DNA of 64,000 nt from Stappia sp. ES.058 (GTDB taxonomy: Bacteria > Pseudomonadota > Alphaproteobacteria > Rhizobiales > Stappiaceae): assembly GCF_900105595.1 (NCBI RefSeq), contig NZ_LT629784.1, forward strand, positions 3,162,001 to 3,226,000. Reading direction: 5' to 3'. Shown here one piece after another: positions 33,764-42,748 of the stretch; positions within the stretch are counted from its first letter, which is position 1, and each line of letters begins with the position of its first letter. The translations under genes and the position numbers were made by a program. A model generated the notes under the pieces. The model saw only the letters and a program-made list of their open reading frames with translations. It did not search any database and was not told where the DNA came from.

Positions 33764-34990
33764 ATGAAACTTGCCGCACTCGAGACCTTCGTCGTCGGCA
33801 ATCCGCCACCCGGCTTCGGCGGGCGCTACTTCGTCTTCGTCAAGCTGACGACGGCCTGCGGCATCGTCGGCTACGGCGAGATCTATGCGGCAGCCTTCTC
33901 GCCGTTTGTCGTGGAGCAGATGGCGCGCGATGTCTTCGCCCGCTATCTCGACGGCACCGACCCCTTCCGCAGCGAGGCCTTTCTTCGGCGCGCCTATGGC
34001 TCGGGTTTCTCGCAGCGCCCCGATCCGTCGATGGCGGGTGTGGTGTCCGGTCTCGAAATGGCGATGTGGGACATTGTCGGCAAGGCACTCGACAAGCCCG
34101 TGCATGCGCTGCTCGGCGGCCAGGTTCATGAGCGGCTGCGCAGCTACACCTATCTCTATCCAGCGCGGGACGACGATCCGGCAACCTTCTACCTGGATGC
34201 GGATCGGGCGGCGGAGACGGCGGAGCGCTATGTCGCGCAGGGCTTCACGGCCGTGAAGTTCGATCCCGCCGGCCCCTATTCCGTGTACGACGGACGCCAG
34301 CCCGACCTGGAAACGCTTGAGCGCTGCGACGCCTTCTGCCGCAAGATCCGCGAGGCCGTCGGTGCGAAAGCAGATCTCCTGTTCGGCACACACGGACAGT
34401 TCACCGCGTCCGGCGCGCTGCGTCTGGCGCGACGACTGGAGGCCTATGACCCGCTTTGGTTCGAGGAACCCGTGCCACCGGATGCGCCAGAGGAAATGGC
34501 AAAGGTGGCGCGCGGAACGTCGATACCGGTTGCGGCGGGAGAGCGGCTTTGCACCAAGTGGGAGTTTTCCCGAGTGCTGACGAGCGGAGCGGCCTCCATC
34601 CTGCAGATGAATCTCGGCCGGGTCGGCGGTCTGTTGGAAGCGAAAAAGATCGCCGGCATGGCGGAAGCCTTCCACGCCCAGATCGCCCCGCACCTCTATT
34701 GCGGGCCGATCGTGGCCGCGGCCAATATCCAGTTGGCGGCGTGCTCGCCCAATTTCCTGATCCTGGAAAGCATCGGCACGTTCGACGGTTTCCATGCAAG
34801 ACTGCTCGAGACGCCGATTGCCTGGGAAAACGGCTACGTGATGACGCCAACGGCGCCCGGGCTCGGGGTCGAGCTCGATGAAAACGTTGCCCGTGCCCAC
34901 CCATACGAGGGCCACGGGCTGCATCTCGACATGGCGCAAACGCCGGTCGATCCCACGCGCGACGCCCGCTTCGGCGTGCCGCAGCCTTGA
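33764..34990 (+). CDS. Mandelate racemase/muconate lactonizing enzyme (enolase superfamily), sugar-acid dehydratase-like
   Basis: Two-domain enolase-superfamily protein, 408 residues. A KFD at 165-167 (VKFDP) is the place of the catalytic base on strand two. Metal ligands at E234/E235 (WFEEPVPP) and E260 (AAGERLCTKWEF) are visible, as is the late histidine in IAPHLYCG. The first metal ligand, usually Asp in a DxHG motif, reads GTHGQF here (residues 208-213), so Asp is replaced by Gly. Either the metal site differs or this subgroup uses another residue. The family abstracts a proton alpha to a carboxylate, and sugar-acid dehydratases are the nearest in wording. It starts 30 bases after the MurA-like gene. 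Confidence 0.82.
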   Translation: MKLAALETFVVGNPPPGFGGRYFVFVKLTTACGIVGYGEIYAAAFSPFVVEQMARDVFARYLDGTDPFRSEAFLRRAYGSGFSQRPDPSMAGVVSGLEMAMWDIVGKALDKPVHALLGGQVHERLRSYTYLYPARDDDPATFYLDADRAAETAERYVAQGFTAVKFDPAGPYSVYDGRQPDLETLERCDAFCRKIREAVGAKADLLFGTHGQFTASGALRLARRLEAYDPLWFEEPVPPDAPEEMAKVARGTSIPVAAGERLCTKWEFSRVLTSGAASILQMNLGRVGGLLEAKKIAGMAEAFHAQIAPHLYCGPIVAAANIQLAACSPNFLILESIGTFDGFHARLLETPIAWENGYVMTPTAPGLGVELDENVARAHPYEGHGLHLDMAQTPVDPTRDARFGVPQP

Positions 34991-35012
34991 AGGGGCGGCA
35001 CGCCGGACGGCA

Positions 35013-36293
35013 TCAGCCGTTCAGATCGCGATCAAGGCGGGCACCGACGCTGAGTACGCGGGTATCCTGGCCCTTGGCGCCACCGATCATCAGCGCGCCG
35101 GGACGCCCCGTCCCGGTCGTGCGTGTCGGCATGGTCATGGCGCAGGCATCGGCCAGATTGAGCAACGAGGTGTTGCGCAGCATCGCGGCATTGACCCGGT
35201 CGAACTCCGCTTCGGCCTCGCGGATCGACGGCGGCTGGATCTGCAGGGTCGGCGCGATCAGCGCCTCGAAGCCGGACAGCGCCTCGGCAAGGCGCGAGAT
35301 CACGGCGCGCCGCTGCGCATAGGCCTCGGCAATCTCTTCGGCAGTCGCGGTCTCGCTGATCTTGATGCGCGCAAGCACACGCGGATCGCCGATGACCGCC
35401 AACTGGTCCAGGTCGTTTTGATAGACCTCATGCGCCTCCGCTGAAACAAGCAGACGGTTGAGCCCGAGCGCCTCGTGAAGGAATGTCAGGTCCAGATCAA
35501 CAAGCGTGTGGCCGCTTTCCTCAAGACGCGCCTTCGCCGCCTCGAAGTGGCCGCTCGACCAGGCATCGAGATCGTTGGTGAAGGCGCCTTTGGGCACCGC
35601 AAGCCGCAACGCTCCAGAGGGCGCTTCGACCGCCTCGGCCGGGGTGTCGCTCATCACCGCGAAAGCGGCAAGCATCGTCTCGAAATCGCGCGCCAGAGGA
35701 CCGCAGGAATCGAAGGAACCCGCCAACGGATGCACGCCCTGAAGCGGCACCGCATCCTGGCTCGGCTTGTGGCCGTAAAGCCCGTTGATCGCTGCGGGAA
35801 TGCGCACGGAGCCGCCGGTGTCCGTCCCGAGCGCGACGTCGGCAAGGCCGAGCCCCACCGTCACGGCGCCACCGGATGTGGATCCGCCGGGAATGCCCTC
35901 GGCATCGAAGACATTGGCCGGCGTGCCATAGTGCGGATTGAGACCGACACCGGAATAGGCCAGCTCGCTCATTGTCGTGCGGCCGAAGGGCACGGCACCT
36001 GCCGCCTTGATACGCTGGATGACCGGACAATCGACGGTCGCCGGAGCACGCTCGCGCAAAAGACGCGAAGCCGCGGTACTGCGTTGACCGGCTTCGTCGT
36101 AGAGATCCTTGACGCTGACCAGAAGGCCGGAGAGCGGCAAGGGGCGGTCGGCCGCGGCAATGCGGGCCTCGGCAACCTCTGCATCCTTGCGGATCCGTTC
36201 CGGGTCGAACTGCGTGAACAGCTTGCCCGCCGCCTCGCCCATGGCCTCCACCCGCGCAATCGCGGCTTCGGCCTTTTTGACAGTCTCTCCCAT
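35013..36293 (-). CDS. Amidase (amidase-signature family)
   Basis: Hydrolyses a carboxamide or related bond. The 426 residues contain the full catalytic triad: K62 in VSVKDLYD, cis-Ser S138 in GGSTSGGA and nucleophile S162 in TDTGGSVRIPA. The 24-residue spacing of the two serines matches the family. The ATG at 36293 is chosen for its GGAGGGC Shine-Dalgarno; an in-frame start at 36329 is less likely. It ends the minus-strand run of hydro-lyase, TRAP transporter and DUF2848, and converges on the enolase gene with a 22-base gap. The likely substrate is a small amide imported by the TRAP system (inference). Confidence 0.9.
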   Translation of the reverse strand: MGETVKKAEAAIARVEAMGEAAGKLFTQFDPERIRKDAEVAEARIAAADRPLPLSGLLVSVKDLYDEAGQRSTAASRLLRERAPATVDCPVIQRIKAAGAVPFGRTTMSELAYSGVGLNPHYGTPANVFDAEGIPGGSTSGGAVTVGLGLADVALGTDTGGSVRIPAAINGLYGHKPSQDAVPLQGVHPLAGSFDSCGPLARDFETMLAAFAVMSDTPAEAVEAPSGALRLAVPKGAFTNDLDAWSSGHFEAAKARLEESGHTLVDLDLTFLHEALGLNRLLVSAEAHEVYQNDLDQLAVIGDPRVLARIKISETATAEEIAEAYAQRRAVISRLAEALSGFEALIAPTLQIQPPSIREAEAEFDRVNAAMLRNTSLLNLADACAMTMPTRTTGTGRPGALMIGGAKGQDTRVLSVGARLDRDLNG

Positions 36294-36341
36294 ATGCCCT
36301 CCGGTCAGGCGCTCGCGCGCCCTCGTCAAACGAAACGCCGA

Positions 36342-37013
36342 TCACGCGACGATCGGCAGTGTCCTGATCTGGTAGCGGTGCGCGATGGTTCGATCAAGCT
36401 CGGGGTCGCGCAACTCCATCCGGAAGGCTGCAGCAGGACGCACGCCGCCGATTGCGCCGAAGGTTCCGCACAGGACGGCCGCGGCGCCCCGGCCCGGCGA
36501 TGCCAGCCCGGCTCCGGCGATCAGTTCCTGTAGCGGACGGATCGAGGCAATCGTTCCCTCCTGATAAAGCGTCCACTCGGCCTCCGGCGTTTGCTGGATC
36601 CACGAACGCAGTTCAAGACTTTCCAGCCGGTTGGCCACATCGGAAAGCCGCCACAGGTCGCGCGCGACGGGCTTGGCGCAAATCTGCTTGGAGAGAGCAA
36701 CCGAATGCGCTTCAAGCTCGCGGTCGGTGTGATCGGAGGCGAGCCCGAGATAATAGTCCCCCGCATGGGACACCACGAAAGGCTCGACCTCACCTGACGT
36801 GCCCTCACCCACGACCTCGATTTCGCTCGCCTGGGTCAACTGGTCGGCCGCGCAGCGATAATAAAGCGGCACGGCAGAGGGCGGGACGACACCCAGTTCT
36901 GCCAGTTCGTCGATGTGATGACGGATGGCCTCGGGATCGCGGCCGGTCCAGCCGGCAACGGTGAGGTCGCGAACGTCGATGGCCATCACGCCATCGTCGA
37001 GAAAGAAATCCAT
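36342..37013 (-). CDS. DUF2848-family protein
   Basis: A 223-residue protein of the DUF2848 family, found mainly in proteobacterial catabolic operons and without an established function. The characteristic wording is present: VAGWTGRDPEAIRHHI, then SGEVEPFVVSHAG, then LASDHTDRELEAHSVALSKQ and CGTFGAIGGVRPA. The fold resembles fumarylacetoacetate-hydrolase-like enzymes, so a hydrolase or lyase is plausible. It starts at ATG 37013 after AAAGGATC, 10 bases downstream of the TRAP permease, and precedes the amidase by 48 bases. Confidence 0.85.
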   Translation of the reverse strand: MDFFLDDGVMAIDVRDLTVAGWTGRDPEAIRHHIDELAELGVVPPSAVPLYYRCAADQLTQASEIEVVGEGTSGEVEPFVVSHAGDYYLGLASDHTDRELEAHSVALSKQICAKPVARDLWRLSDVANRLESLELRSWIQQTPEAEWTLYQEGTIASIRPLQELIAGAGLASPGRGAAAVLCGTFGAIGGVRPAAAFRMELRDPELDRTIAHRYQIRTLPIVA

Positions 37014-37023
37014 ATCAGATCCT

Positions 37024-38304
37024 TTAGAGACTGTTTGGAAGAAACAGGGCGACATCCGGCACAAGGACGAGCAACGCGACCATTGCCAGCATCACCAGAA
37101 CATAGGGAATGGTGCCGACCATCACCTCCGACAGGTTTCCCGACTTGCGCGCGCCCTGCACGACATAGAGGTTCAATCCCACCGGCGGCGTGATCAGCGC
37201 CATTTCCACCAGAACGATCATCAGGATGCCGAACCACACCGGATCATAGCCAAGCCCGACCACGACCGGCACGACGATGGGAATGGTCGCCACCATCAAA
37301 GACAGCGTCTCGATGAAGAAACCGAGCACGATATAGAGCAGGATCACGACCAGCAGCGTGCCGACCGGCGGCAGGTCCAGGCCCGTGAGCATGGCCTGCA
37401 ACTCACGCCCAAGGCCCGCAGACGCCAGCGTGAAATTGAGGAAGTAGGCCCCGGTGATCACCAGCATGATCATCGCGGTAATGCCGATTGTGCCAAGCAG
37501 GCTGTCGCGCATCATCCGGACCGAAACGCCGCCGTTCGCAGCGGCGATGGCCAGCGCGATCGCAACGCCCACGGCAGCCGATTCCGTCGGCGTCGCCCAG
37601 CCGGCATAGATCGTCCCGATCACCACTGTGAACAGGATTATGATCGGAATGAGCTGCAGCAGGCTGGCGAAGCGCTCGCCCCAGCCGAAGCTGCGGCTTT
37701 CCCCGCCGAGCGACGGCTTGATCTTGCACAGGATGGCCGTGATCACGACGAAGGCGAGAGCCATCATCAGCCCCGGCAAAAGTCCCGCCAGGAAGAGCCG
37801 CGGGATCGAGGTCTGGGTCAGGAAACCATAGACGATCAGGTTGATCGAGGGTGGGATCAAAATGCCGAGCGTGCCGCCGGCGGCAATCGCCCCGGAGAAC
37901 AGACGCGGATCGTAGCCGAGCCGTTCGGCCTGCGGCATGGCGACCGTCGCGACCGTGGCGGCCGTGGCGACCGACGACCCGGATGTAGCCGAAAACATTG
38001 TCGCCGTGCCAATATTGGCGTGGATCAGCCCGCCCGGAAGCCAGGAAAACCACTTGTCGAGCGAAGCATAGGTTTTTTCTGCGACCCCACCACGCACCAG
38101 GATCTCGCCCAAGAGCACGAAGAAGGGAATGGCGATCAGCGTGGCGTGATTGGACGCCGACCAGACCACCTGCCCCAGGCCGCGCATGAGCGGAAACGGG
38201 GAAAAGAACTGGTCAATGCCGAACCCGAGTAAAAACAGCACGATGCCGACGGGAATGGAGAGGGACAAGAGCCCAAGCAGCGCGACAGCGACGCTCCAGA
38301 TCAT
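37024..38304 (-). CDS. TRAP transporter large permease (DctM type), second system
   Basis: Twelve-helix membrane subunit, 426 residues. Family motifs: MFSATSGSSVATAATVATVA, GTLGILIPPSINLIVYGFLT, TPTESAAVGVAIALA and LITPPVGLNLYVVQ. The last resembles the NLNLPVGLNLYV loops of monocarboxylate- and dicarboxylate-type TRAP permeases. Its ATG overlaps the stop of the small permease in an ATGA. It is distinct from the permease at 4.2-5.5 kb. Confidence 0.93.
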   Translation of the reverse strand: MIWSVAVALLGLLSLSIPVGIVLFLLGFGIDQFFSPFPLMRGLGQVVWSASNHATLIAIPFFVLLGEILVRGGVAEKTYASLDKWFSWLPGGLIHANIGTATMFSATSGSSVATAATVATVAMPQAERLGYDPRLFSGAIAAGGTLGILIPPSINLIVYGFLTQTSIPRLFLAGLLPGLMMALAFVVITAILCKIKPSLGGESRSFGWGERFASLLQLIPIIILFTVVIGTIYAGWATPTESAAVGVAIALAIAAANGGVSVRMMRDSLLGTIGITAMIMLVITGAYFLNFTLASAGLGRELQAMLTGLDLPPVGTLLVVILLYIVLGFFIETLSLMVATIPIVVPVVVGLGYDPVWFGILMIVLVEMALITPPVGLNLYVVQGARKSGNLSEVMVGTIPYVLVMLAMVALLVLVPDVALFLPNSL

Positions 38305-38849
38305 CGCTCGGTCTCCACTTCCGTACCGGGGCCTACCAGGCTTTCCGCCTTGGCAAGGTCACGACGCAGCAGGAGCGCGCAGGTCAGCGCCACCAGCACA
38401 CAGGCCGAGATCGCGAACCAGACCCAGCCCGAGAACCACACGACCTGCGGGATCCACAAGGGCGTTTCCAAGGGCGTATTGGCGCGTGAACTGCTGACGA
38501 TGGATTTTTCCAGGACCGGCCAGGCATGAAAGGCAATCACGCTGACAGTCGCGGCCAGAACGGTGATCGCGAAGAGATCCATCAGCGCCTTGCCGCCGGC
38601 ATGAAGCTTGTGACGGATCAGGTCGATGCGCACATGCGCCAGCTCGGTGAGTGCGTAGGACAGGCCCCAGCTCGCCACGCCGGCCATGACATAGCCGGAA
38701 ATCTCATCCGACCCGCCAAGCGAGCGCGCGAACTGGCGCAAGGTAATGTCGACAATGACGAACCCGGCGGTGATGAGAAGCACCATCCCAAGGACCAGCG
38801 CGATCATCTTGTTGATACGGCGCAAGGCCGTGGCAATTCCGTCGATCAT
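38301..38849 (-). CDS. TRAP transporter small permease (DctQ type), second system
   Basis: Four-helix subunit, 182 residues. Helices lie at about 16-40, 55-70, 90-112 and 135-160, and SDEISGYVMAGVASWGLSYA is the usual second-helix motif. I chose ATG 38849 because GGCGGAGATCGAG precedes it. A GTG at 38876, one base from the binding-protein stop, would add nine residues. It overlaps the large permease gene by four bases. Confidence 0.88.
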   Translation of the reverse strand: MIDGIATALRRINKMIALVLGMVLLITAGFVIVDITLRQFARSLGGSDEISGYVMAGVASWGLSYALTELAHVRIDLIRHKLHAGGKALMDLFAITVLAATVSVIAFHAWPVLEKSIVSSSRANTPLETPLWIPQVVWFSGWVWFAISACVLVALTCALLLRRDLAKAESLVGPGTEVETER

Positions 38850-38877
38850 GTCTCGATCTCCGCCGGGTTCTGTCACA

Positions 38878-39927
38878 TCACTTTAGCGGGATCGAAACAC
38901 CGACGACTTCGCCGACGCTCTCGTTCCAGCGCTTGGCCCAGTCGTCGCCGGCACGCTCGGCCCACTCTGGAAGAACCGTATCGGTGAGGATGGCCCGCGC
39001 CTTGGCGATGTCGGCCTCGCTCGGCTCGACGAGCTTCAGCGATGCGGAGTCGCCGGCGGAGCATTCGCCCTTGCCGGTCAGGCAGGCAATGTCGGTTTCA
39101 AGCGAACCCGTGGCAAGGTCCCAGGCCGGAGCCTCGAATTTCGTCGTGATCTGCTCCTGGATGAGGATCTTGGTTTCGTCCGACAGGCTGTTCCAGCGAT
39201 CCATGTTCATCGCCGTCACGACGGAGTCCCAGCCGCCAAGCGGCAACGTCATCAGCGTATCGGTGACTTCCCACCAGCCGGCGGAATAACCCGAACCCGA
39301 CCCGGTCACGGCGCAGTCGATCACGCCGCGCTCAAGCGCACCCGGCACTTCCGAAAACCCGACGTTGACGCCTTCCGCGCCCAGCGCTTCCAGGAATTTC
39401 GTGGTCATACGGCCGGACCCGCGGATCTTCTTGCCTTCCAGATCGGCAAGAGAGGACAGGTCGCCCTTGCAAAAGACGACCTGCGGCGGATAGGGCGCGA
39501 TCGCGAGCAGCTTGGCGTTGAAGCGGTTGGCGAAGATCTCTTCCACCATCGGGCGAGCGGCTTCAACCATCGCCTCTGCCTGTTCAGGCGTCGTCGCGAC
39601 AAGCGGAACATCGAGCCCCTCGAGTTCCGGCGCATCGCCGACGGCATAGTCGGCGACCGTCATGCCGACGTCGAAAACGCCATCGCCGAGCATGCGGAAC
39701 ACGTCGCCGCCCTTGATGCCCATCTGATCATGCGTGGTAAGCTGGACGGTGATATCGCCGCCGGATGCCTCGGGAAGTGTCTTTGTCCAGAACGGCGCCT
39801 CGAACTGCTTGTGCAGCGGCAGGCCGCTCCAGCTGCCAACGACCGAAATCTCCTCGGCAACAACAGGCGCAAGCGCCAGCAGGGATACGGCCGATGCGGC
39901 CGCAATTCGGGTAAGAGCACGTTTCAT
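38878..39927 (-). CDS. TRAP transporter periplasmic binding protein (DctP type), second system
   Basis: Secreted binding protein, 349 residues, with a signal peptide of about 24 residues (MKRALTRIAAASAV start, cleavage near VVA). The motif LADLEGKKIRGSGR carries the arginine that normally pairs with a substrate carboxylate, and GALERGVIDCAVTGSGSGYS follows at the usual distance. Family and position make it the receptor of the importer encoded downstream. It starts 21 bases after the hydro-lyase gene. Confidence 0.92.
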   Translation of the reverse strand: MKRALTRIAAASAVSLLALAPVVAEEISVVGSWSGLPLHKQFEAPFWTKTLPEASGGDITVQLTTHDQMGIKGGDVFRMLGDGVFDVGMTVADYAVGDAPELEGLDVPLVATTPEQAEAMVEAARPMVEEIFANRFNAKLLAIAPYPPQVVFCKGDLSSLADLEGKKIRGSGRMTTKFLEALGAEGVNVGFSEVPGALERGVIDCAVTGSGSGYSAGWWEVTDTLMTLPLGGWDSVVTAMNMDRWNSLSDETKILIQEQITTKFEAPAWDLATGSLETDIACLTGKGECSAGDSASLKLVEPSEADIAKARAILTDTVLPEWAERAGDDWAKRWNESVGEVVGVSIPLK

Positions 39928-39948
39928 GTCAACTCTCCTCTGGTTTTT

Positions 39949-40803
39949 TCAGGTCGACAGCTGGCGGGCGCTGCCAAGGGAAAACTCGGCTGCATCCGCG
40001 GAAAGATCGGTAACCAGCATATGGCCCGGTTCGTGGGTGATCGCGATATCGGGTCGGGCCGTGCGGATCGCCATTTGCGGGGTCACGCCGCAAGCCCAGA
40101 ACACCGGAATTTCATCCGGCTGAAGCATCGGCGCATCACCGAAGTCGGGCTTTGAAAGATCCGCGATGCCGATTTCGGCCGGATCTCCGATATGCACGGG
40201 CGCACCATGCGCAAGACGGTAGCGATCCGACAGAAGCACCGCCTGAATCGCGTCGGCGGCCCGAAAGGCGCGCATCGACACGACCATCGGACCGGAAAAC
40301 GGTCCGGACGGCTGCGTCATCAGCGACGTGACATACATTGCCACATTGCACCTATTGGCGATGTGCGGCAACGCAATGCCCGCACGCAGGATCGCCGCCT
40401 CGAACGAGAACGAACACCCAAGCACGAAAGAGACAAGATCGTCACGCCAGATCGGACCGAGATCCGCGACGGAGCGATAGCCATCGGACCCGCCCTCGAA
40501 GATCCGATAGGCGCCGATATCGGTGCGAATGTCGAGATCGCGGCCAAGAGCTGGAATCGTCGGATCGCCAGGTTCCGAGAGGCCGATGACAGGACAGGGC
40601 TTGGGATTGCGCAGGCAGTAGCGCAGAAAATCATCCGCAAGAGCGCTTGGTAGGATCGCAAGATTTCCCTGGAGGCTACCGGCCGCACATCCGGCGGTCG
40701 GATCGCGGAAGTCACCTGCGCGAATGGCGCGGCGCAAGTCCGCCGGAGAAAGCGAGCGAAGGTCGCTCGCCGCGTGGGATTGTGTTTTGGCGATGCCCGA
40801 CAC
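39949..40803 (-). CDS. D-glutamate-cyclase-family putative hydro-lyase (YcsI/UPF0317, DUF1445)
   Basis: A 284-residue member of the YcsI family, annotated as putative hydro-lyase and related to the vertebrate D-glutamate cyclase domain. Diagnostic stretches: GCAAGSLQGNLAILP, LVSFVLGCSFSFEAAIL, then PMVVSMRAF and HEPGHMLVTD near the end. The codon at 40803 is GTG, with AGGGAGGG upstream at somewhat long spacing. It is the first catabolic gene after the LysR gene on the same strand. It would modify the compound brought in by the TRAP system; D-glutamate-like cyclic lactams are possible substrates but this is unproven. Confidence 0.85.
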   Translation of the reverse strand: MSGIAKTQSHAASDLRSLSPADLRRAIRAGDFRDPTAGCAAGSLQGNLAILPSALADDFLRYCLRNPKPCPVIGLSEPGDPTIPALGRDLDIRTDIGAYRIFEGGSDGYRSVADLGPIWRDDLVSFVLGCSFSFEAAILRAGIALPHIANRCNVAMYVTSLMTQPSGPFSGPMVVSMRAFRAADAIQAVLLSDRYRLAHGAPVHIGDPAEIGIADLSKPDFGDAPMLQPDEIPVFWACGVTPQMAIRTARPDIAITHEPGHMLVTDLSADAAEFSLGSARQLST

Positions 40804-40883
40804 GGTCCACTTACCCTCCCTAGTTAAGACAAGTGAAGGATCGCGGCGAGAATTGATCTTGTCAAGTTATCAGCGAAAGTTTC

Positions 40884-41789
40884 TTACGATCTCTTAATAT
40901 GATCATTCTGATCACAGGTCATCGCGATGGAGGCGACCGCATTTCCCAGCTCCGCATTGCGCTCGGGCATGTAGGCAACCATGAAGCGCAAGTTCGCAAG
41001 ATTGGCGGCATCCACAACCGGAAGCGGCTTGATACTCTTGCCGAAGGGTTCCGCCTCCGCCATGCGCTCGGGCAGGACACCGATGCCGAACCCGTCCGAG
41101 ACAAGGTGAATGACGGTGGAAAGCGACGCCGACCCGTGCAATTCCAGGGCCGGAAGATCCGGCGCGGACAACAGGGCTTCCAGTTCGCGAAAGGGCGGGG
41201 TCGCTTTGGGAAAGGTCACGATGGTATGGCTGGCCAGTTCCGCAAGCGAGAGGGGGTCAGGAGCCAACGTCATGCCCAAGGCCGCGTACCACCCAAGCTT
41301 CAGCGGCTTGAGGGCGACAGAGGCGGCCCCGCGCGGAACACTTTCACGCAACAGGATCGCGACATCCAGTTCATCATCCACAAGCGCTGCACTCAACTGG
41401 CGCGAGGTATCGACCGACAACTCGAACCGGACCCTTGGGTGCGCATTCTTCAATTGTGCCAACAAGTCCGACAAGAGCGTGTGAACGATTGTCTCCGCGA
41501 CGCCGATACGCACGGTTCCGCTCAAGCCCCCGGGTCGGGTGATCTCCTGGACCAGTCGGTCGCGCGCCGCCACAAGTCGATGCGCCTCCTCGAGAAACCG
41601 CCGTCCGACCGGCGTCAGCCGTACCTGCCGCCGTGCCCGGTCGAAGATCTGGATGCCGAGGCGTTTTTCCAGCGCCAGAACACGATTGGAGATCGCCGAT
41701 TGCGACAGCCCGTATTTCTGGGCCGCCGCCCGAAACCCGCCGGCACGCACGATATCCTGCAGGATCTCGATATCTTTCAGTTCAAACAA
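40884..41789 (-). CDS. LysR-family transcriptional regulator
   Basis: Likely controller of the hydro-lyase/TRAP/amidase run that follows 80 bases downstream on the same strand. It has 301 residues. The helix-turn-helix region is KDIEILQDIVRAGGFRAAAQ, then KYGLSQSAISNRVLALEKRL. The effector domain includes RIGVAETIVHTLLSDLL. The start codon is TTG at 41789, supported by AAGGAGACCGGCG; no ATG suits the N-terminus. A rare start may keep regulator levels low. Confidence 0.88.
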   Translation of the reverse strand: MFELKDIEILQDIVRAGGFRAAAQKYGLSQSAISNRVLALEKRLGIQIFDRARRQVRLTPVGRRFLEEAHRLVAARDRLVQEITRPGGLSGTVRIGVAETIVHTLLSDLLAQLKNAHPRVRFELSVDTSRQLSAALVDDELDVAILLRESVPRGAASVALKPLKLGWYAALGMTLAPDPLSLAELASHTIVTFPKATPPFRELEALLSAPDLPALELHGSASLSTVIHLVSDGFGIGVLPERMAEAEPFGKSIKPLPVVDAANLANLRFMVAYMPERNAELGNAVASIAMTCDQNDHIKRS

Positions 41790-42093
41790 CGCCGGTCTCC
41801 TTCAGCGTGCCTCGATCCACGTCGTGGCGGAAGCACCTTAGCCAATTGGAGCGCCCTGTCACGCGGACGCGAAACACCCAACCGGTCCCGGACACCCGCG
41901 TGCATCTTGCCGGACGGTCGTCTCCAGCGATTTTCAAGGCTTGATTGTCACGGTCAGTAACGTCTTATCTGGTAGTCTTCACGGACGATGCCCTCGCCAC
42001 TGTGGCGCGCGTCCGCATCGTCCTCCTCCGATCGACCTGCCGAACGCGTGCCTTTCCTCCAGCATCGCCTCCCAAGAGAAGCGCCTTAACGCC
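41790..42093. other. Divergent gap between LysR and LysE genes
   Basis: This 304-base gap should hold both promoters. I see no clear repeat, hairpin or promoter match, and the open frames here have no coding character. Confidence 0.4.
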
Positions 42094-42705
42094 ATGTCAT
42101 TCGAACAGCTTTTCGGTTTTGCCGCTTTCGCCTATGTGGCTTCGGCAACGCCCGGCCCGAACAACATCCTGTTGACCGCCGTCGGCGGCGCCGGAGGCAT
42201 TCGCGCGGGCCTGCCCGTGCTCCTGGGGATCGTCCTCGGCTTTGCCACGATGGTTTTCCTGCTGGCCTTCGGACTCGGACGGACGATCTTCACCATGGAC
42301 GCGGTGCTCGACACGATCCGGTACGGTGGCCTCGCGATCCTCGCCTGGCTTGCCTGGAAGATCGCGACCGCACCGGTCGCACAGGCCGACGAACCCGCAC
42401 CGGACCTCGGCCGGCGCGGCAGTTTCCTCGGCGCGGCGCTGTTTCAATGGGTCAACCCGAAGGCCTGGATCGTGGCGGCGGGAGCAATCACCTCGTTCCT
42501 GCAGCCCGACTTGCCGGTTCTCGCCCAGGCCACGACCCTTGCAACCGTCTTCATCCTGGCCGGCGCATTCGGCTGCCTGCCCTGGCTCGCCTTTGGGGCG
42601 CTGGTCAAACGCTTCCTGCGCGACCCGCTTCACGCCCGCCTGTTCAACGTGGCGATGGCGCTGTTGCTCGTGGTCTCGATGCTGCTGGTGATTTTCGGCG
42701 GCTGA
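42094..42705 (+). CDS. LysE/RhtB-family amino acid exporter
   Basis: Inner-membrane exporter of amino acids or their derivatives, 203 residues with about six hydrophobic segments. The family motif ATPGPNNILLTAVGGAGGIR is at residues 18-37, followed by LPVLLGIVLGF. WVNPKAWIVAAGA is the second conserved part. The ATG at 42094 is preceded by AAGAGAAG. It diverges from the LysR gene, an arrangement common for LysE exporters and their regulators, so it may be controlled by that protein. Substrate unknown. Confidence 0.9.
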   Translation: MSFEQLFGFAAFAYVASATPGPNNILLTAVGGAGGIRAGLPVLLGIVLGFATMVFLLAFGLGRTIFTMDAVLDTIRYGGLAILAWLAWKIATAPVAQADEPAPDLGRRGSFLGAALFQWVNPKAWIVAAGAITSFLQPDLPVLAQATTLATVFILAGAFGCLPWLAFGALVKRFLRDPLHARLFNVAMALLLVVSMLLVIFGG

Positions 42706-42748
42706 CGCGAGAACCCGCGCCAGCCGAAGGTCGTTCGCAGTACAGAAA

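Noticed and set aside
32363..34939. 858-codon open frame on the minus strand opposite the MurA-like and enolase-family genes
   Set aside because: It is a high-GC antisense shadow with His- and Arg-rich, feature-less sequence; the plus-strand genes have clear motifs and start signals.
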